Positions 7,887 to 14,486 of a DNA stretch of 23,828 nt are shown here, one piece after another. Position 1 is the first letter of the stretch; the number at the start of each line of letters is the position of its first letter. This stretch comes from Peptoniphilus_A sp050943655. Lineage in GTDB: Bacteria > Bacillota > Clostridia > Tissierellales > Peptoniphilaceae. The translations under genes and the position numbers were made by a program. The DNA is taken from contig NZ_JBMNPQ010000020.1 in assembly GCF_050943655.1 (NCBI RefSeq), positions 1-23,828 on the forward strand, in the 5' to 3' direction. Under the pieces are notes generated by a model. It searched no databases, was not told where the DNA came from, and was given only the letters and a program-made list of their open reading frames with translations.

Positions 7887-8090
7887 ATGAAAAAAGGAAT
7901 ACATCCAGAATATAAAGAAGCAACAGTAACTTGTGCTTGTGGAAATACCTTTAAGACTGGTTCTGTTAAAGAAGACCTTAAAGTTGAAGTTTGCTCAGCT
8001 TGTCATCCTTTCTTTACAGGAAAACAAAAATTCTCTGATCACAGCGGAAGAATTGAGAAATTCAACAGAAGATACAAAAGAGAAAATTAA
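7887..8090 (+). CDS. rpmE: 50S ribosomal protein L31 (zinc-binding type)
   Basis: Starting at the ATG at 7887 the product has 67 residues, normal for L31, and begins MKKGIHPEYKEATVTCACG. AAGGGGGC at 7871-7878 is a strong ribosome binding site with ideal spacing. The open frame upstream of this ATG has no such site and lies in the promoter leader. Four cysteines (CAC, then CSAC) form the zinc-binding pattern of the C+ form of L31, which can act as a zinc reserve in bacteria that also have a C- paralogue. FFTGKQK and the basic C-terminus complete the match. It has its own promoter and is followed directly by a terminator. The order rho-rpmE is conserved in Firmicutes. Confidence 0.97.
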   Translation: MKKGIHPEYKEATVTCACGNTFKTGSVKEDLKVEVCSACHPFFTGKQKFSDHSGRIEKFNRRYKREN

Positions 8091-8092
8091 TC

Positions 8093-8119
8093 AAAAGGTT
8101 AGCCCAGCTAACCTTTTTT
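8093..8119 (+). terminator. Intrinsic terminator after rpmE, abutting prmC
   Basis: AAAAGGTTAGC (8093-8103) and GCTAACCTTTT (8107-8117) form a perfect 11-bp stem with a CCA loop, and the T-run is at 8114-8119. It begins three bases after the rpmE stop and ends three bases before the first possible prmC start, so prmC and prfA depend on read-through or another promoter. Confidence 0.92.
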
Positions 8120-8121
8120 AA

Positions 8122-8961
8122 TTGAAAAATATGAATATTAAAGAAGCGCTTAATAAAGGATTACCATTGTTAGAAGGATTAGAGTATATAAATCCTCATA
8201 ACGAATGTAGGAATATACTCTCATATCTATTACAAAAAGACACATCATATCTATTTGCACATTCTGACGAAGAATTGCCTAAAGAAGTATCAGAAGAGTT
8301 TTTTAAAATCATAAATAAAAGGCAAAAAGGATATCCACTTCAATATATATTAGGAAGCACAGAATTTTTTGGAAGAAATTTTAAAGTTAACGAAAATGTG
8401 CTTATTCCCAGACAAGATACAGAAATTTCAGTAGAAAATATTTTAAAAGTAATTGAAAGTGATAAATTAAAGTCAATGCTTGATATAGGTACAGGAAGTG
8501 GAATAGTAGCAATAACTGTAAAGCTTGAAACTGGAATAGAGACATATGCCTGTGACATTAGTAGAAAAGCTCTTGAAGTTTCAATGGAGAATGCTAAGAA
8601 TTTAGAAGCTAATGTGAATTTTATAGAAAGTGATTTATTTAAAAATATAAATAAAAAATTTGATATTATTTATTCAAATCCGCCATATATAAAAAGTAAA
8701 ATAATAAATACTTTACAAATTGAAGTAAAAGATTTTGAACCTAAACTTGCCCTAGACGGTGGGGAAGACGGACTATATTTTTATAAAAAAATAATTAAAG
8801 ATGCTTCACAACATTTAAATAAAAATGGCTACTTAATTTTTGAGATAGGGCACGATCAGGCAGAAGAAATCGAAAATCTTATGGAAGATAGATTTAATAC
8901 ACAAGTCATAAAAGACTTAAGTAACTTAGATAGAGTAATCGTAGGTAAAATGAGGGGTTAA
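8122..8961 (+). CDS. prmC: Peptide chain release factor N5-glutamine methyltransferase
   Basis: PrmC (HemK) methylates the glutamine of the GGQ loop of release factors, raising termination efficiency. The 279-residue protein has an N-terminal helical domain (about 1-75) with YPLQYILGSTEFFG, then an SAM-dependent methyltransferase fold. DIGTGSGIVAI binds SAM and SNPPYIKS is the NPPY catalytic motif; PRQDTE precedes the fold. The start is uncertain: TTG at 8122 or ATG at 8131 (three residues shorter). Neither has a recognisable ribosome binding site, because the bases before them are the T-run of the rpmE terminator. The next gene, prfA, encodes its substrate RF1 and starts one base after this stop. 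Confidence 0.94.
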   Translation: MKNMNIKEALNKGLPLLEGLEYINPHNECRNILSYLLQKDTSYLFAHSDEELPKEVSEEFFKIINKRQKGYPLQYILGSTEFFGRNFKVNENVLIPRQDTEISVENILKVIESDKLKSMLDIGTGSGIVAITVKLETGIETYACDISRKALEVSMENAKNLEANVNFIESDLFKNINKKFDIIYSNPPYIKSKIINTLQIEVKDFEPKLALDGGEDGLYFYKKIIKDASQHLNKNGYLIFEIGHDQAEEIENLMEDRFNTQVIKDLSNLDRVIVGKMRG

Positions 8962-8962
8962 A

Positions 8963-10030
8963 ATGTACGAAAGATTATCAGTTTTTGAAGATAAACTTAT
9001 TCAATTAGAAAAAGATTTGGCTGATGTAAAAGTCATAAATGATTCAAAATTGTATCAACAAAAAGCAATTGAACACGCTGAATTAGAACCAATTGTATTA
9101 AAATACAGAGAATACAAAGATACATTAAATACAATAAAAGAAAATAAAGAGATGCTAAAAGATAATTTAGATGATGACTTTAAAGATTTAGTTAAAGAAG
9201 AATTAAGTGAAGCTGAAAATAAACTGGAAACTTTGGAAAATGACTTAAAAATTCTTCTAATACCTAAAGATAAAAATGATAACAAAAATGTTATCGTAGA
9301 AATTAGAGCCGGCGCAGGCGGTGATGAAGCAGCCCTATTTGCAGGAGTTCTTTATAGACAGTACACTAGATATGCTGAAAGATGTGGATTTAGAGTCGAA
9401 ACTATATCTACAAATGAAATTGGAATCGGCGGTTTCAAAGAAGTTGTATTTATGATTATAGGAAAGGGTGCATACTCTAAGCTTAAATATGAATCCGGAG
9501 TTCACAGAGTACAAAGAGTTCCAGAAACTGAAAGTGGAGGAAGAATTCACACATCAACTGCAACTGTTGCAGTTCTTCCAGAAGTTGACGATGTAGAAGT
9601 TGAAATTAATCCTCAAGATATAAGATTTGACGTATTTAGAGCAAGTGGCAATGGAGGACAATGTGTAAACACAACTGACTCTGCCGTAAGACTTACTCAC
9701 ATTCCTACTGGAATTGTAATTTCTTGCCAAGATGAAAAATCACAACTTAGAAATAAAGAAAAAGCTATGAAGCTTTTAAGATCAAAATTATATGATTTAA
9801 AATTACAAGAACAAAGTGATAAGGAATCTGAAGAAAGATCTTCTCAAATTGGTACAGGAGATCGTTCAGAAAGAATTAGAACTTACAACTATCCACAAGG
9901 AAGAGTAACTGATCACAGAATTAACTTTACAACTCACCAAATAGATGCAATAAACGATGGAGAACTCGATGAATTAATAGATGCTCTGATAGCATATGAC
10001 CAAACTCAAAAGATTGAACATCTAGAATAA
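8963..10030 (+). CDS. prfA: Peptide chain release factor 1
   Basis: RF1 recognises UAA and UAG in the ribosomal A site and releases the nascent chain. The 355-residue length is typical. The codon-reading tripeptide is P187-E-T within RVQRVPETESGGRIHTS, which marks RF1 rather than RF2 (SPF). The catalytic GGQ is at 231-233 within ASGNGGQCVNTTDSAVR; the cysteine after GGQ, where E. coli has histidine, is familiar from clostridial RF1. The region GTGDRSERIRTYNYPQGRVT is cut short here but clearly family-specific. A ribosome binding site (GAGGGG) lies in the end of prmC, whose product modifies this protein. No intrinsic terminator follows, and the rubrerythrin promoter begins five bases later. 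Confidence 0.97.
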   Translation: MYERLSVFEDKLIQLEKDLADVKVINDSKLYQQKAIEHAELEPIVLKYREYKDTLNTIKENKEMLKDNLDDDFKDLVKEELSEAENKLETLENDLKILLIPKDKNDNKNVIVEIRAGAGGDEAALFAGVLYRQYTRYAERCGFRVETISTNEIGIGGFKEVVFMIIGKGAYSKLKYESGVHRVQRVPETESGGRIHTSTATVAVLPEVDDVEVEINPQDIRFDVFRASGNGGQCVNTTDSAVRLTHIPTGIVISCQDEKSQLRNKEKAMKLLRSKLYDLKLQEQSDKESEERSSQIGTGDRSERIRTYNYPQGRVTDHRINFTTHQIDAINDGELDELIDALIAYDQTQKIEHLE

Positions 10031-10034
10031 TAAA

Positions 10035-10063
10035 TTGATTTTTCATACCCATTAAGCTATAAT
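10035..10063 (+). promoter_or_regulatory. Strong sigma-A promoter of the rubrerythrin gene
   Basis: TTGATT at 10035-10040 and a perfect TATAAT at 10058-10063 are spaced by 17 bases. Transcription is expected to begin near 10070, about 35 bases before the ATG. Confidence 0.8.
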
Positions 10064-10073
10064 ATTTATGTAG

Positions 10074-10089
10074 AGATTATAACTAATCT
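10074..10089. promoter_or_regulatory. Palindrome just after the rubrerythrin promoter; candidate operator
   Basis: AGATTA (10074-10079) and TAATCT (10084-10089) are inverted around TAAC. The site lies immediately downstream of the predicted transcription start and ends at the ribosome binding site AAGGGGG. Its position suits a repressor of an oxidative-stress gene. The AT-rich ATTATAA part loosely resembles a PerR half-site, but the full PerR consensus is not met. Confidence 0.35.
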
Positions 10090-10105
10090 AAGGGGGTATA
10101 TTATT

Positions 10106-10651
10106 ATGAATCAAATGACAAGTGATAACTTAAGATCTGCTTTTGGCGGAGAATCTCAAGCGCACATGAGATACTTAATTTGGGGAGATGTAGCTGAAAA
10201 AGAAGGTTTCCCTAATGTAAAGAGACTTTTCCAAGCAACTTCTGATGCTGAAAGAGTTCACGCAACTCTTCACTTCAAAGCTTTAAAAGATGTATCTGGA
10301 GATTTTGCTGTAACATCTATGGCAGGATTTGGAATCAACAGCACATCTGAAAACCTTGAAGGTGCAAAAAATGGAGAAATTTTTGAATCAACTCAAATGT
10401 ATCCAGCTTATATAGCTGTTGCTGAAATGCAAGGCGAAAAAGAAGCTGTAAAAGCAATGAAATTTGCTACAGCTGCTGAAGAAGTTCACGCAGAAAGATA
10501 TCAAACAGCTAAAGACGCTGTTGATAGCGGAAAAGACTTAGACGTAGAAAAAATTCTACTTTGTCCAGTATGCGGATATATTACATTTGATGATACTGAA
10601 GAAGCTTGCCCAATTTGCGGTGCAAAGAAAGCAGTTTTTGTTGAGTATTAA
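10106..10651 (+). CDS. Rubrerythrin
   Basis: Rubrerythrins are cytosolic di-iron peroxidases that reduce hydrogen peroxide in anaerobes, taking electrons from rubredoxin-type proteins. The 181-residue protein has an N-terminal ferritin-like four-helix domain with iron-ligand motifs ESQAHMRY (E16), DAERVHA, AEMQGE and AAEEVHAERY. A C-terminal rubredoxin-like centre follows: C153-P-V-C156 and C168-P-I-C171. The gene stands alone between its own promoter and terminator. AAGGGGG at 10090-10096 is a strong ribosome binding site, suggesting abundant expression. Its presence supports an oxygen-sensitive lifestyle. A reverse-rubrerythrin arrangement is excluded because the rubredoxin part is C-terminal. 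Confidence 0.95.
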   Translation: MNQMTSDNLRSAFGGESQAHMRYLIWGDVAEKEGFPNVKRLFQATSDAERVHATLHFKALKDVSGDFAVTSMAGFGINSTSENLEGAKNGEIFESTQMYPAYIAVAEMQGEKEAVKAMKFATAAEEVHAERYQTAKDAVDSGKDLDVEKILLCPVCGYITFDDTEEACPICGAKKAVFVEY

Positions 10652-10661
10652 TTTTATTATT

Positions 10662-10701
10662 AAAAATAGTGCCAGTGGATTTCCATTGACACTATTTTTT
10701 T
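10662..10701 (+). terminator. Intrinsic terminator of the rubrerythrin gene
   Basis: AAAAATAGTG pairs with CACTATTTTT, and beyond one C-A mismatch the stem continues as CAGTGG / CCATTG with one G-T pair. The T-run at 10694-10701 follows. This is a long, convincing terminator ten bases after the stop codon. Confidence 0.9.
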
Positions 10702-10789
10702 GCGTTTTTAGCACTTAGTTTAATTTTAATGTCAATATGAAAATTTATTAATAGATATTAAATAAGATTTCAAATTTCATTTAAACATA

Positions 10790-10818
10790 TTGCTAATATA
10801 AGCCGTTTATGATATACT
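10790..10818 (+). promoter_or_regulatory. Sigma-A promoter of the rpsB operon
   Basis: TTGCTA at 10790-10795 and TATACT at 10813-10818 are separated by 17 bases, with a TG one base before the -10. The predicted start near 10825 gives a leader of about 100 bases before rpsB. The 88 bases between the rubrerythrin terminator and this promoter show nothing I can name. Confidence 0.78.
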
Positions 10819-10840
10819 TTTAATCGGTATAAAAAACACA

Positions 10841-10896
10841 CATTTTCTGATGATATTAGAGTTGCTTTATAGTCCTAATATCAATTGATGAAAATG
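10841..10896 (+). promoter_or_regulatory. Two-tier leader helix upstream of rpsB; candidate autoregulatory leader
   Basis: An outer 7-bp stem (CATTTTC 10841-10847 with GAAAATG 10890-10896) encloses an asymmetric internal loop (3 and 6 bases). Inside it is a perfect 9-bp stem (TGATATTAG 10851-10859 with CTAATATCA 10875-10883) and a 15-base apical loop. The outer stem ends at the first G of a GGAGG site at 10896-10900. Leaders of r-protein operons often mimic the rRNA site of the encoded protein. Here S2 would be the natural ligand, but that is inference. Confidence 0.5.
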
Positions 10897-10908
10897 GAGG
10901 AAAAAAAC

Positions 10909-10941
10909 ATGGAGGTATTAAAATGTCAGTTATATCAATGA
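10909..10941 (+). CDS. Possible 10-residue leader peptide overlapping the rpsB start
   Basis: An ATG at 10909 has its own GGAGG (10896-10900) eight bases upstream. It reads ten codons (MEVLKCQLYQ) to a TGA at 10939, ending 16 bases inside rpsB in another frame. Its second codon sits in the rpsB ribosome binding site. It is too short to judge by composition, and the second GGAGG could simply be a standby site for ribosomes. Confidence 0.3.
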   Translation: MEVLKCQLYQ

Positions 10942-11708
10942 AAAACTTATTAGAAGCTGGTGTTCACTTCGGTCACCAAACTAGAAGATGGAACCCAAAA
11001 ATGAAGAGATTTATATTTACTGAAAGAAATGGTATTTATATAATCGACCTTCAAAAGACAGTAACAAAAGTAGAAGAAGCTTATGAATTTGTAAGAGAAA
11101 TAGCAGCAAATGATGGACAAGTTCTTTTTGTAGGAACTAAGAAACAAGCTCAAGATGCTATTGAAAAAGAAGCTATCAAATGTGGAATGCCATACATTAA
11201 CCAAAGATGGTTAGGCGGACTTCTTACAAACCACAAAACAATTAAAAGACGTATAGACAGATTATTCGAACTTTACGAAATGGAAGAAAAAGGACTATTC
11301 GACGTTCTTCCTAAAAAAGAAGTAGCTCAACTACTAAATGAAAGAGAAAAATTAGAAAAATTCTTAGGCGGAATTAAAAACATGGAAGGCATGCCAGATG
11401 CACTTTATGTTGTAGACCCTAAGAAGGAATATATAGCTGTTAAAGAAGCTCACATCCTTGGAATTCCAGTTATCGGAATTGTTGACACAAACTGTGATCC
11501 TGATGAAATTGATTTACCAATTCCTGGAAACGATGATGCAATTAGAGCTGTTAAATTAATTACAGAAACTATAGCAAATGCTGTTCTTGAAGGAAAACAA
11601 GGAAATCAAACTGAAGAAGCTTTAGTAAGTGATTATAATGACAATCAAGAAGAAGTAGAAGTTACTGAAGAAGAAGTTTCTACTGAAGAAGAAATTACAG
11701 AAGAGTAA
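10923..11708 (+). CDS. rpsB: 30S ribosomal protein S2
   Basis: S2 is a late-binding small-subunit protein that helps hold S1-like factors and the mRNA platform. Motifs are typical: VHFGHQTRRWNPKMKRFI, VGTKKQAQ, NQRWLGGLLTNHKTI, MPDALYVVDPKKE and IPVIGIVDTNCDPDEID. At 261 residues it is longer than the core because of a Glu-rich C-terminal tail (about residues 230-261, with several TEEE-like units), common in Firmicutes and probably disordered. GGAGGT at 10911-10916 is six bases before the ATG. It is the first gene of the long operon and is separated from tsf by a hairpin terminator, the usual arrangement for setting the S2 to EF-Ts ratio. Confidence 0.98.
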   Translation: MSVISMKNLLEAGVHFGHQTRRWNPKMKRFIFTERNGIYIIDLQKTVTKVEEAYEFVREIAANDGQVLFVGTKKQAQDAIEKEAIKCGMPYINQRWLGGLLTNHKTIKRRIDRLFELYEMEEKGLFDVLPKKEVAQLLNEREKLEKFLGGIKNMEGMPDALYVVDPKKEYIAVKEAHILGIPVIGIVDTNCDPDEIDLPIPGNDDAIRAVKLITETIANAVLEGKQGNQTEEALVSDYNDNQEEVEVTEEEVSTEEEITEE

Positions 11709-11718
11709 GATAATTTTT

Positions 11719-11753
11719 GAGAGTTGTAAAGGATCCTTTATAACTCTCTTTTT
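11719..11753 (+). terminator. Intrinsic terminator/attenuator between rpsB and tsf
   Basis: A 13-bp stem (GAGAGTTGTAAAG, 11719-11731, with CTTTATAACTCTC, 11736-11748, one G-T pair) with a GATC loop is followed by TTTTT at 11749-11753. It lies 25 bases before tsf. Because no promoter is evident before tsf, it probably works as a partial terminator reducing distal expression. Confidence 0.88.
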
Positions 11754-11777
11754 AAAATATATAAGGAGTGAATTTAA

Positions 11778-12425
11778 ATGGCAATTACAGCAGCACAAAT
11801 TAAAGAACTAAGAGAAATGACATCAGCTGGTATGATGGATTGTAAAAAAGCATTACAAGAAACTAATGGAGATATGGACAAAGCAGTAGATTACCTACGT
11901 GAAAAAGGACTTGCTTCTGCAGCTAAAAAAGCATCAAGAATAGCATCTGAAGGTATTGTTGAATCATACATTCACGGTGGAAGAATCGGAGTTCTTGTTG
12001 AAGTTAACTCAGAAACTGACTTTGTTGCTAAAAACGATGAATTTAAATCATTCGTTAAAGATGTTGCAATGCAAATTGCTGCAATTGGACCAAAATACAT
12101 CAGCCGTGAAGATGTTGATGAAGCAGAATTAAATCACGAAAGAGAAGTTTTAACTGAACAAGCAAGAGGCGAAAACAAACCAGAACACATTATTGAAAAG
12201 ATGGTAGAAGGAAGACTTGAAAAATACTATGAACAAGTATGTCTACTAGACCAACCATTTATTAAAGATTCAGATAAAACTATCCAAGAACTTCTTAATG
12301 ACTTAATTGCAAAACTTGGCGAAAATATTAAAATCAGAAGATTCGTAAGATATGAAGTTGGAGAAGGTCTAGAAAAGAAAGAAGAAGATTTCGCAGAAGA
12401 AGTTGCAAAACAAATGAAAAATTAA
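11778..12425 (+). CDS. tsf: Elongation factor Ts
   Basis: EF-Ts exchanges GDP for GTP on EF-Tu. The N-terminal UBA-like domain shows LREMTSAGMMDCKKAL and the core shows EVNSETDFVAKND, the loop that contacts the EF-Tu nucleotide site. At 215 residues it is the short form with a reduced C-terminal core subdomain, common in many Firmicutes, compared with about 280 in E. coli. AAGGAGTG precedes the ATG. It follows rpsB and precedes pyrH and frr, the conserved bacterial order. Expression probably depends on read-through of the upstream hairpin. Confidence 0.98.
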   Translation: MAITAAQIKELREMTSAGMMDCKKALQETNGDMDKAVDYLREKGLASAAKKASRIASEGIVESYIHGGRIGVLVEVNSETDFVAKNDEFKSFVKDVAMQIAAIGPKYISREDVDEAELNHEREVLTEQARGENKPEHIIEKMVEGRLEKYYEQVCLLDQPFIKDSDKTIQELLNDLIAKLGENIKIRRFVRYEVGEGLEKKEEDFAEEVAKQMKN

Positions 12426-12438
12426 TTGAGGTATTTTT

Positions 12439-13149
12439 ATGACAGAACCTAAGTATAAAAGAATTATTCTTAAGTTAAGTGGAGAAGCCATGGCTGGAAA
12501 AAATTCAATGGGAATTGAATTGGATTATATTAAATTAATAGCCAGGGAAATAAAAAGGATACATGAATTGGGAGTAGAAGTTGGTATTGTAGTAGGTGGT
12601 GGAAACTTCTGGAGAGGAAGAGATGCATCTCAAATCGACAGAGCTACTTCTGATAACATTGGCATGTTAGGTACTGTTATGAATGCTTTAGCATTACAGG
12701 ATTGTCTTGAAAAAATTGGAGTTCTTACTAGAGTTCAAACAGCAATTGAAATGAAAGAAGTTGCAGAACCGTATATTAGAAGAAGGGCTATTAGACACTT
12801 AGAAAAGGGAAGAGTTGTAATTTTCTCAGCTGGAATTGGTGCTCCATATTTCTCTACCGACACTGCTGCAGCTCTAAGAGCAGCAGAAATTGATGCAGAT
12901 GTAATTTTACTTGCAAAAAAAGGTGTAGATGGAATATATAATGCTGATCCAAAGCTTGATAAGAGTGCAGTTAAATATGATAGCTTGACATATCAAGATA
13001 TTCTAAATAATAATCTTAAAATTATGGATGCAACAGCTACATCTCTATGCATGGATAACAACATTCCATTAGTTGTTTTTGGCATAGATGATGAAAACTC
13101 AATGTATGATGTTGTATGTGGAAAAAATTTAGGTACTAAAGTAAAATAG
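12439..13149 (+). CDS. pyrH: UMP kinase
   Basis: PyrH phosphorylates UMP to UDP, the entry to UTP and CTP and to UDP-sugar wall precursors. The 236-residue protein belongs to the amino-acid-kinase fold: KRIILKLSGEAMAG at the start, VVGGGNFWRGRDA, ADVILLAKKGVDGIYNADPK and MDATATSLCMDNNIPLVVF at the end. A GAGGTAT site precedes the ATG at 12439, 13 bases after the tsf stop. Bacterial UMP kinases are hexamers regulated by GTP and UTP; this is family knowledge. The frr gene starts nine bases after its stop. Confidence 0.97.
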   Translation: MTEPKYKRIILKLSGEAMAGKNSMGIELDYIKLIAREIKRIHELGVEVGIVVGGGNFWRGRDASQIDRATSDNIGMLGTVMNALALQDCLEKIGVLTRVQTAIEMKEVAEPYIRRRAIRHLEKGRVVIFSAGIGAPYFSTDTAAALRAAEIDADVILLAKKGVDGIYNADPKLDKSAVKYDSLTYQDILNNNLKIMDATATSLCMDNNIPLVVFGIDDENSMYDVVCGKNLGTKVK

Positions 13150-13158
13150 GAGGATATT

Positions 13159-13716
13159 ATGATATCTGATCTGAAAAAAAATACTGAAAGCAAAATGAAG
13201 AAGACTGTAGCTTCTCTAGTTGAAAGTTATAAAACTATTAGAGCTGGAAGAGCTAATACTTCACTTCTAGATAATCTTAGTGTTGAATGCTATGGTCAAA
13301 TGACTCCAGTCAACCAAATCTCAAGTGTATCAGCACCAGAAGCGAGACTTTTGACTATTCAACCTTGGGATGCTAATTTAATCCCTAATATCGAAAAAGC
13401 GATATTAAAATCAGACCTTGGAATTACACCATCTAATGATGGAAAAATAATCAGACTTGTTATTCCACAACTTACTGAAGAAAGAAGAAAAGATTTGGTA
13501 AAAGTTGTTGGAAAATATGCCGAAGAAGGCAAAATTTCAGTTAGAAACATTCGTAGAGATGCAATGGAAGAGATAAAAAAAGCTGAAAAGAATAAAGAAA
13601 TCTCTGAAGATGATAAAAAAACATACGAAGAAGACATACAAGAACTAACTGATAAATATATTAAAGAAATTGACAACACAGTTAAAGTAAAAGAAGCAGA
13701 ACTGATGGAAATTTAA
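13159..13716 (+). CDS. frr: Ribosome recycling factor
   Basis: RRF splits post-termination ribosomes together with EF-G. The 185-residue length is exact for the family. Motifs are IRAGRANTSLLDNL, TPVNQISSVSAPEARLL, IQPWDANLIPNIEKAI, IPQLTEERRKDLVK and VRNIRRDAMEEIKK. AGGAGG lies directly before the ATG. It sits between pyrH and uppS as in most Firmicutes. A terminator hairpin with a GAAA tetraloop follows eight bases after its stop. Confidence 0.98.
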   Translation: MISDLKKNTESKMKKTVASLVESYKTIRAGRANTSLLDNLSVECYGQMTPVNQISSVSAPEARLLTIQPWDANLIPNIEKAILKSDLGITPSNDGKIIRLVIPQLTEERRKDLVKVVGKYAEEGKISVRNIRRDAMEEIKKAEKNKEISEDDKKTYEEDIQELTDKYIKEIDNTVKVKEAELMEI

Positions 13717-13723
13717 GAATTTT

Positions 13724-13750
13724 AGCCTTAGAGAAATCTAAGGCTTTTTT
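13724..13750 (+). terminator. Intrinsic terminator after frr, abutting uppS
   Basis: AGCCTTAGA (13724-13732) and TCTAAGGCT (13737-13745) pair perfectly over a GAAA tetraloop, and T13745-T13750 form the tail. It ends one base before the uppS ribosome binding site AAGGTGA. No promoter is evident before uppS, so the downstream envelope genes appear to rely on read-through. Confidence 0.88.
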
Positions 13751-13760
13751 AAGGTGAATT

Positions 13761-14486
13761 ATGAATTATAAAGAACTGATTGATAAAGATAATATCCCAA
13801 GACATATTGGTATTATAATGGACGGCAATGGTAGATGGGCAAAGAAGAGATCAATGCCAAGGTCATATGGACATAAAGCAGGATCAGACAAGGTAATTGA
13901 AGTTGTTGAGTCATGTTACAACCTAGGTGTAGAAGCTCTTACTCTATACGCTTTTTCTACTGAAAATTGGAAAAGACCAAGTGAAGAAATTTCAAAACTA
14001 ATGGATTTACTTATTTTTTATGTAAAAACTCAATTAGCAAAGATAAAAAAGAATAATATAAAAATAAATGTATTAGGTGATTATTCTAAATTCCCAGACA
14101 GAGTTGTCAAGGAAATTACTAAAGCATTGAAGGAAACAGCTTCAAATGATAAAATGATATTAAATATTGCGCTTAACTATGGCGGTCAACAAGAAATAGT
14201 TAGAGCCACTAAAAATATCTATAAAGATATAGAAAATGGAAAAATTACTTTAGATGATGTAGATATTAATTCTTTTAAGAATTATTTATATACATGCGAA
14301 TCACCAGATCTTGATCTATTAATTAGGCCAAGTGGTGAGCTTAGAGTGTCAAATTTTTTGCTATATCAATTGGCTTATTCTGAATTTTATTTTTCTAATG
14401 TTTTGTGGCCTGACTTTGATGAGAATGAGCTATGTAAAGCAATATATAGTTTTCAATCTAGGGATAGAAGGTTTGGAGGTCTGTAA
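13761..14486 (+). CDS. uppS: Undecaprenyl diphosphate synthase
   Basis: UppS condenses isopentenyl diphosphate onto farnesyl diphosphate in cis configuration, making the C55 carrier for peptidoglycan and other wall polymers. In this 241-residue protein the catalytic D21 lies in HIGIIMDGNGRWAKKR. YAFSTENWKRP and ALNYGGQQEIVRA are conserved, as is the C-terminal RPSGELRVSNFLLYQLAYSE, which binds IPP. AAGGTGA precedes the ATG. The product serves the SEDS/PBP pair at the left of the window, and the substrates come from the MEP pathway represented by ispD, ispF and ispG. The cdsA TTG start follows the stop with no gap. Confidence 0.97.
   Translation: MNYKELIDKDNIPRHIGIIMDGNGRWAKKRSMPRSYGHKAGSDKVIEVVESCYNLGVEALTLYAFSTENWKRPSEEISKLMDLLIFYVKTQLAKIKKNNIKINVLGDYSKFPDRVVKEITKALKETASNDKMILNIALNYGGQQEIVRATKNIYKDIENGKITLDDVDINSFKNYLYTCESPDLDLLIRPSGELRVSNFLLYQLAYSEFYFSNVLWPDFDENELCKAIYSFQSRDRRFGGL

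Noticed and set aside
7933..8121. Plus-strand frame overlapping rpmE in another register
   Set aside because: rpmE is certain, and this frame has no good start site and runs through the terminator hairpin.
10702..10789. Gap before the rpsB promoter as a site for a small RNA or small gene
   Set aside because: No promoter-terminator pair, no open frame with a ribosome binding site and no stable hairpin could be found.
11610..11705. Repeat-like GAAGAAG tracts at the end of rpsB
   Set aside because: These are codons of an acidic Glu-rich tail common in S2 proteins, not a DNA repeat element.
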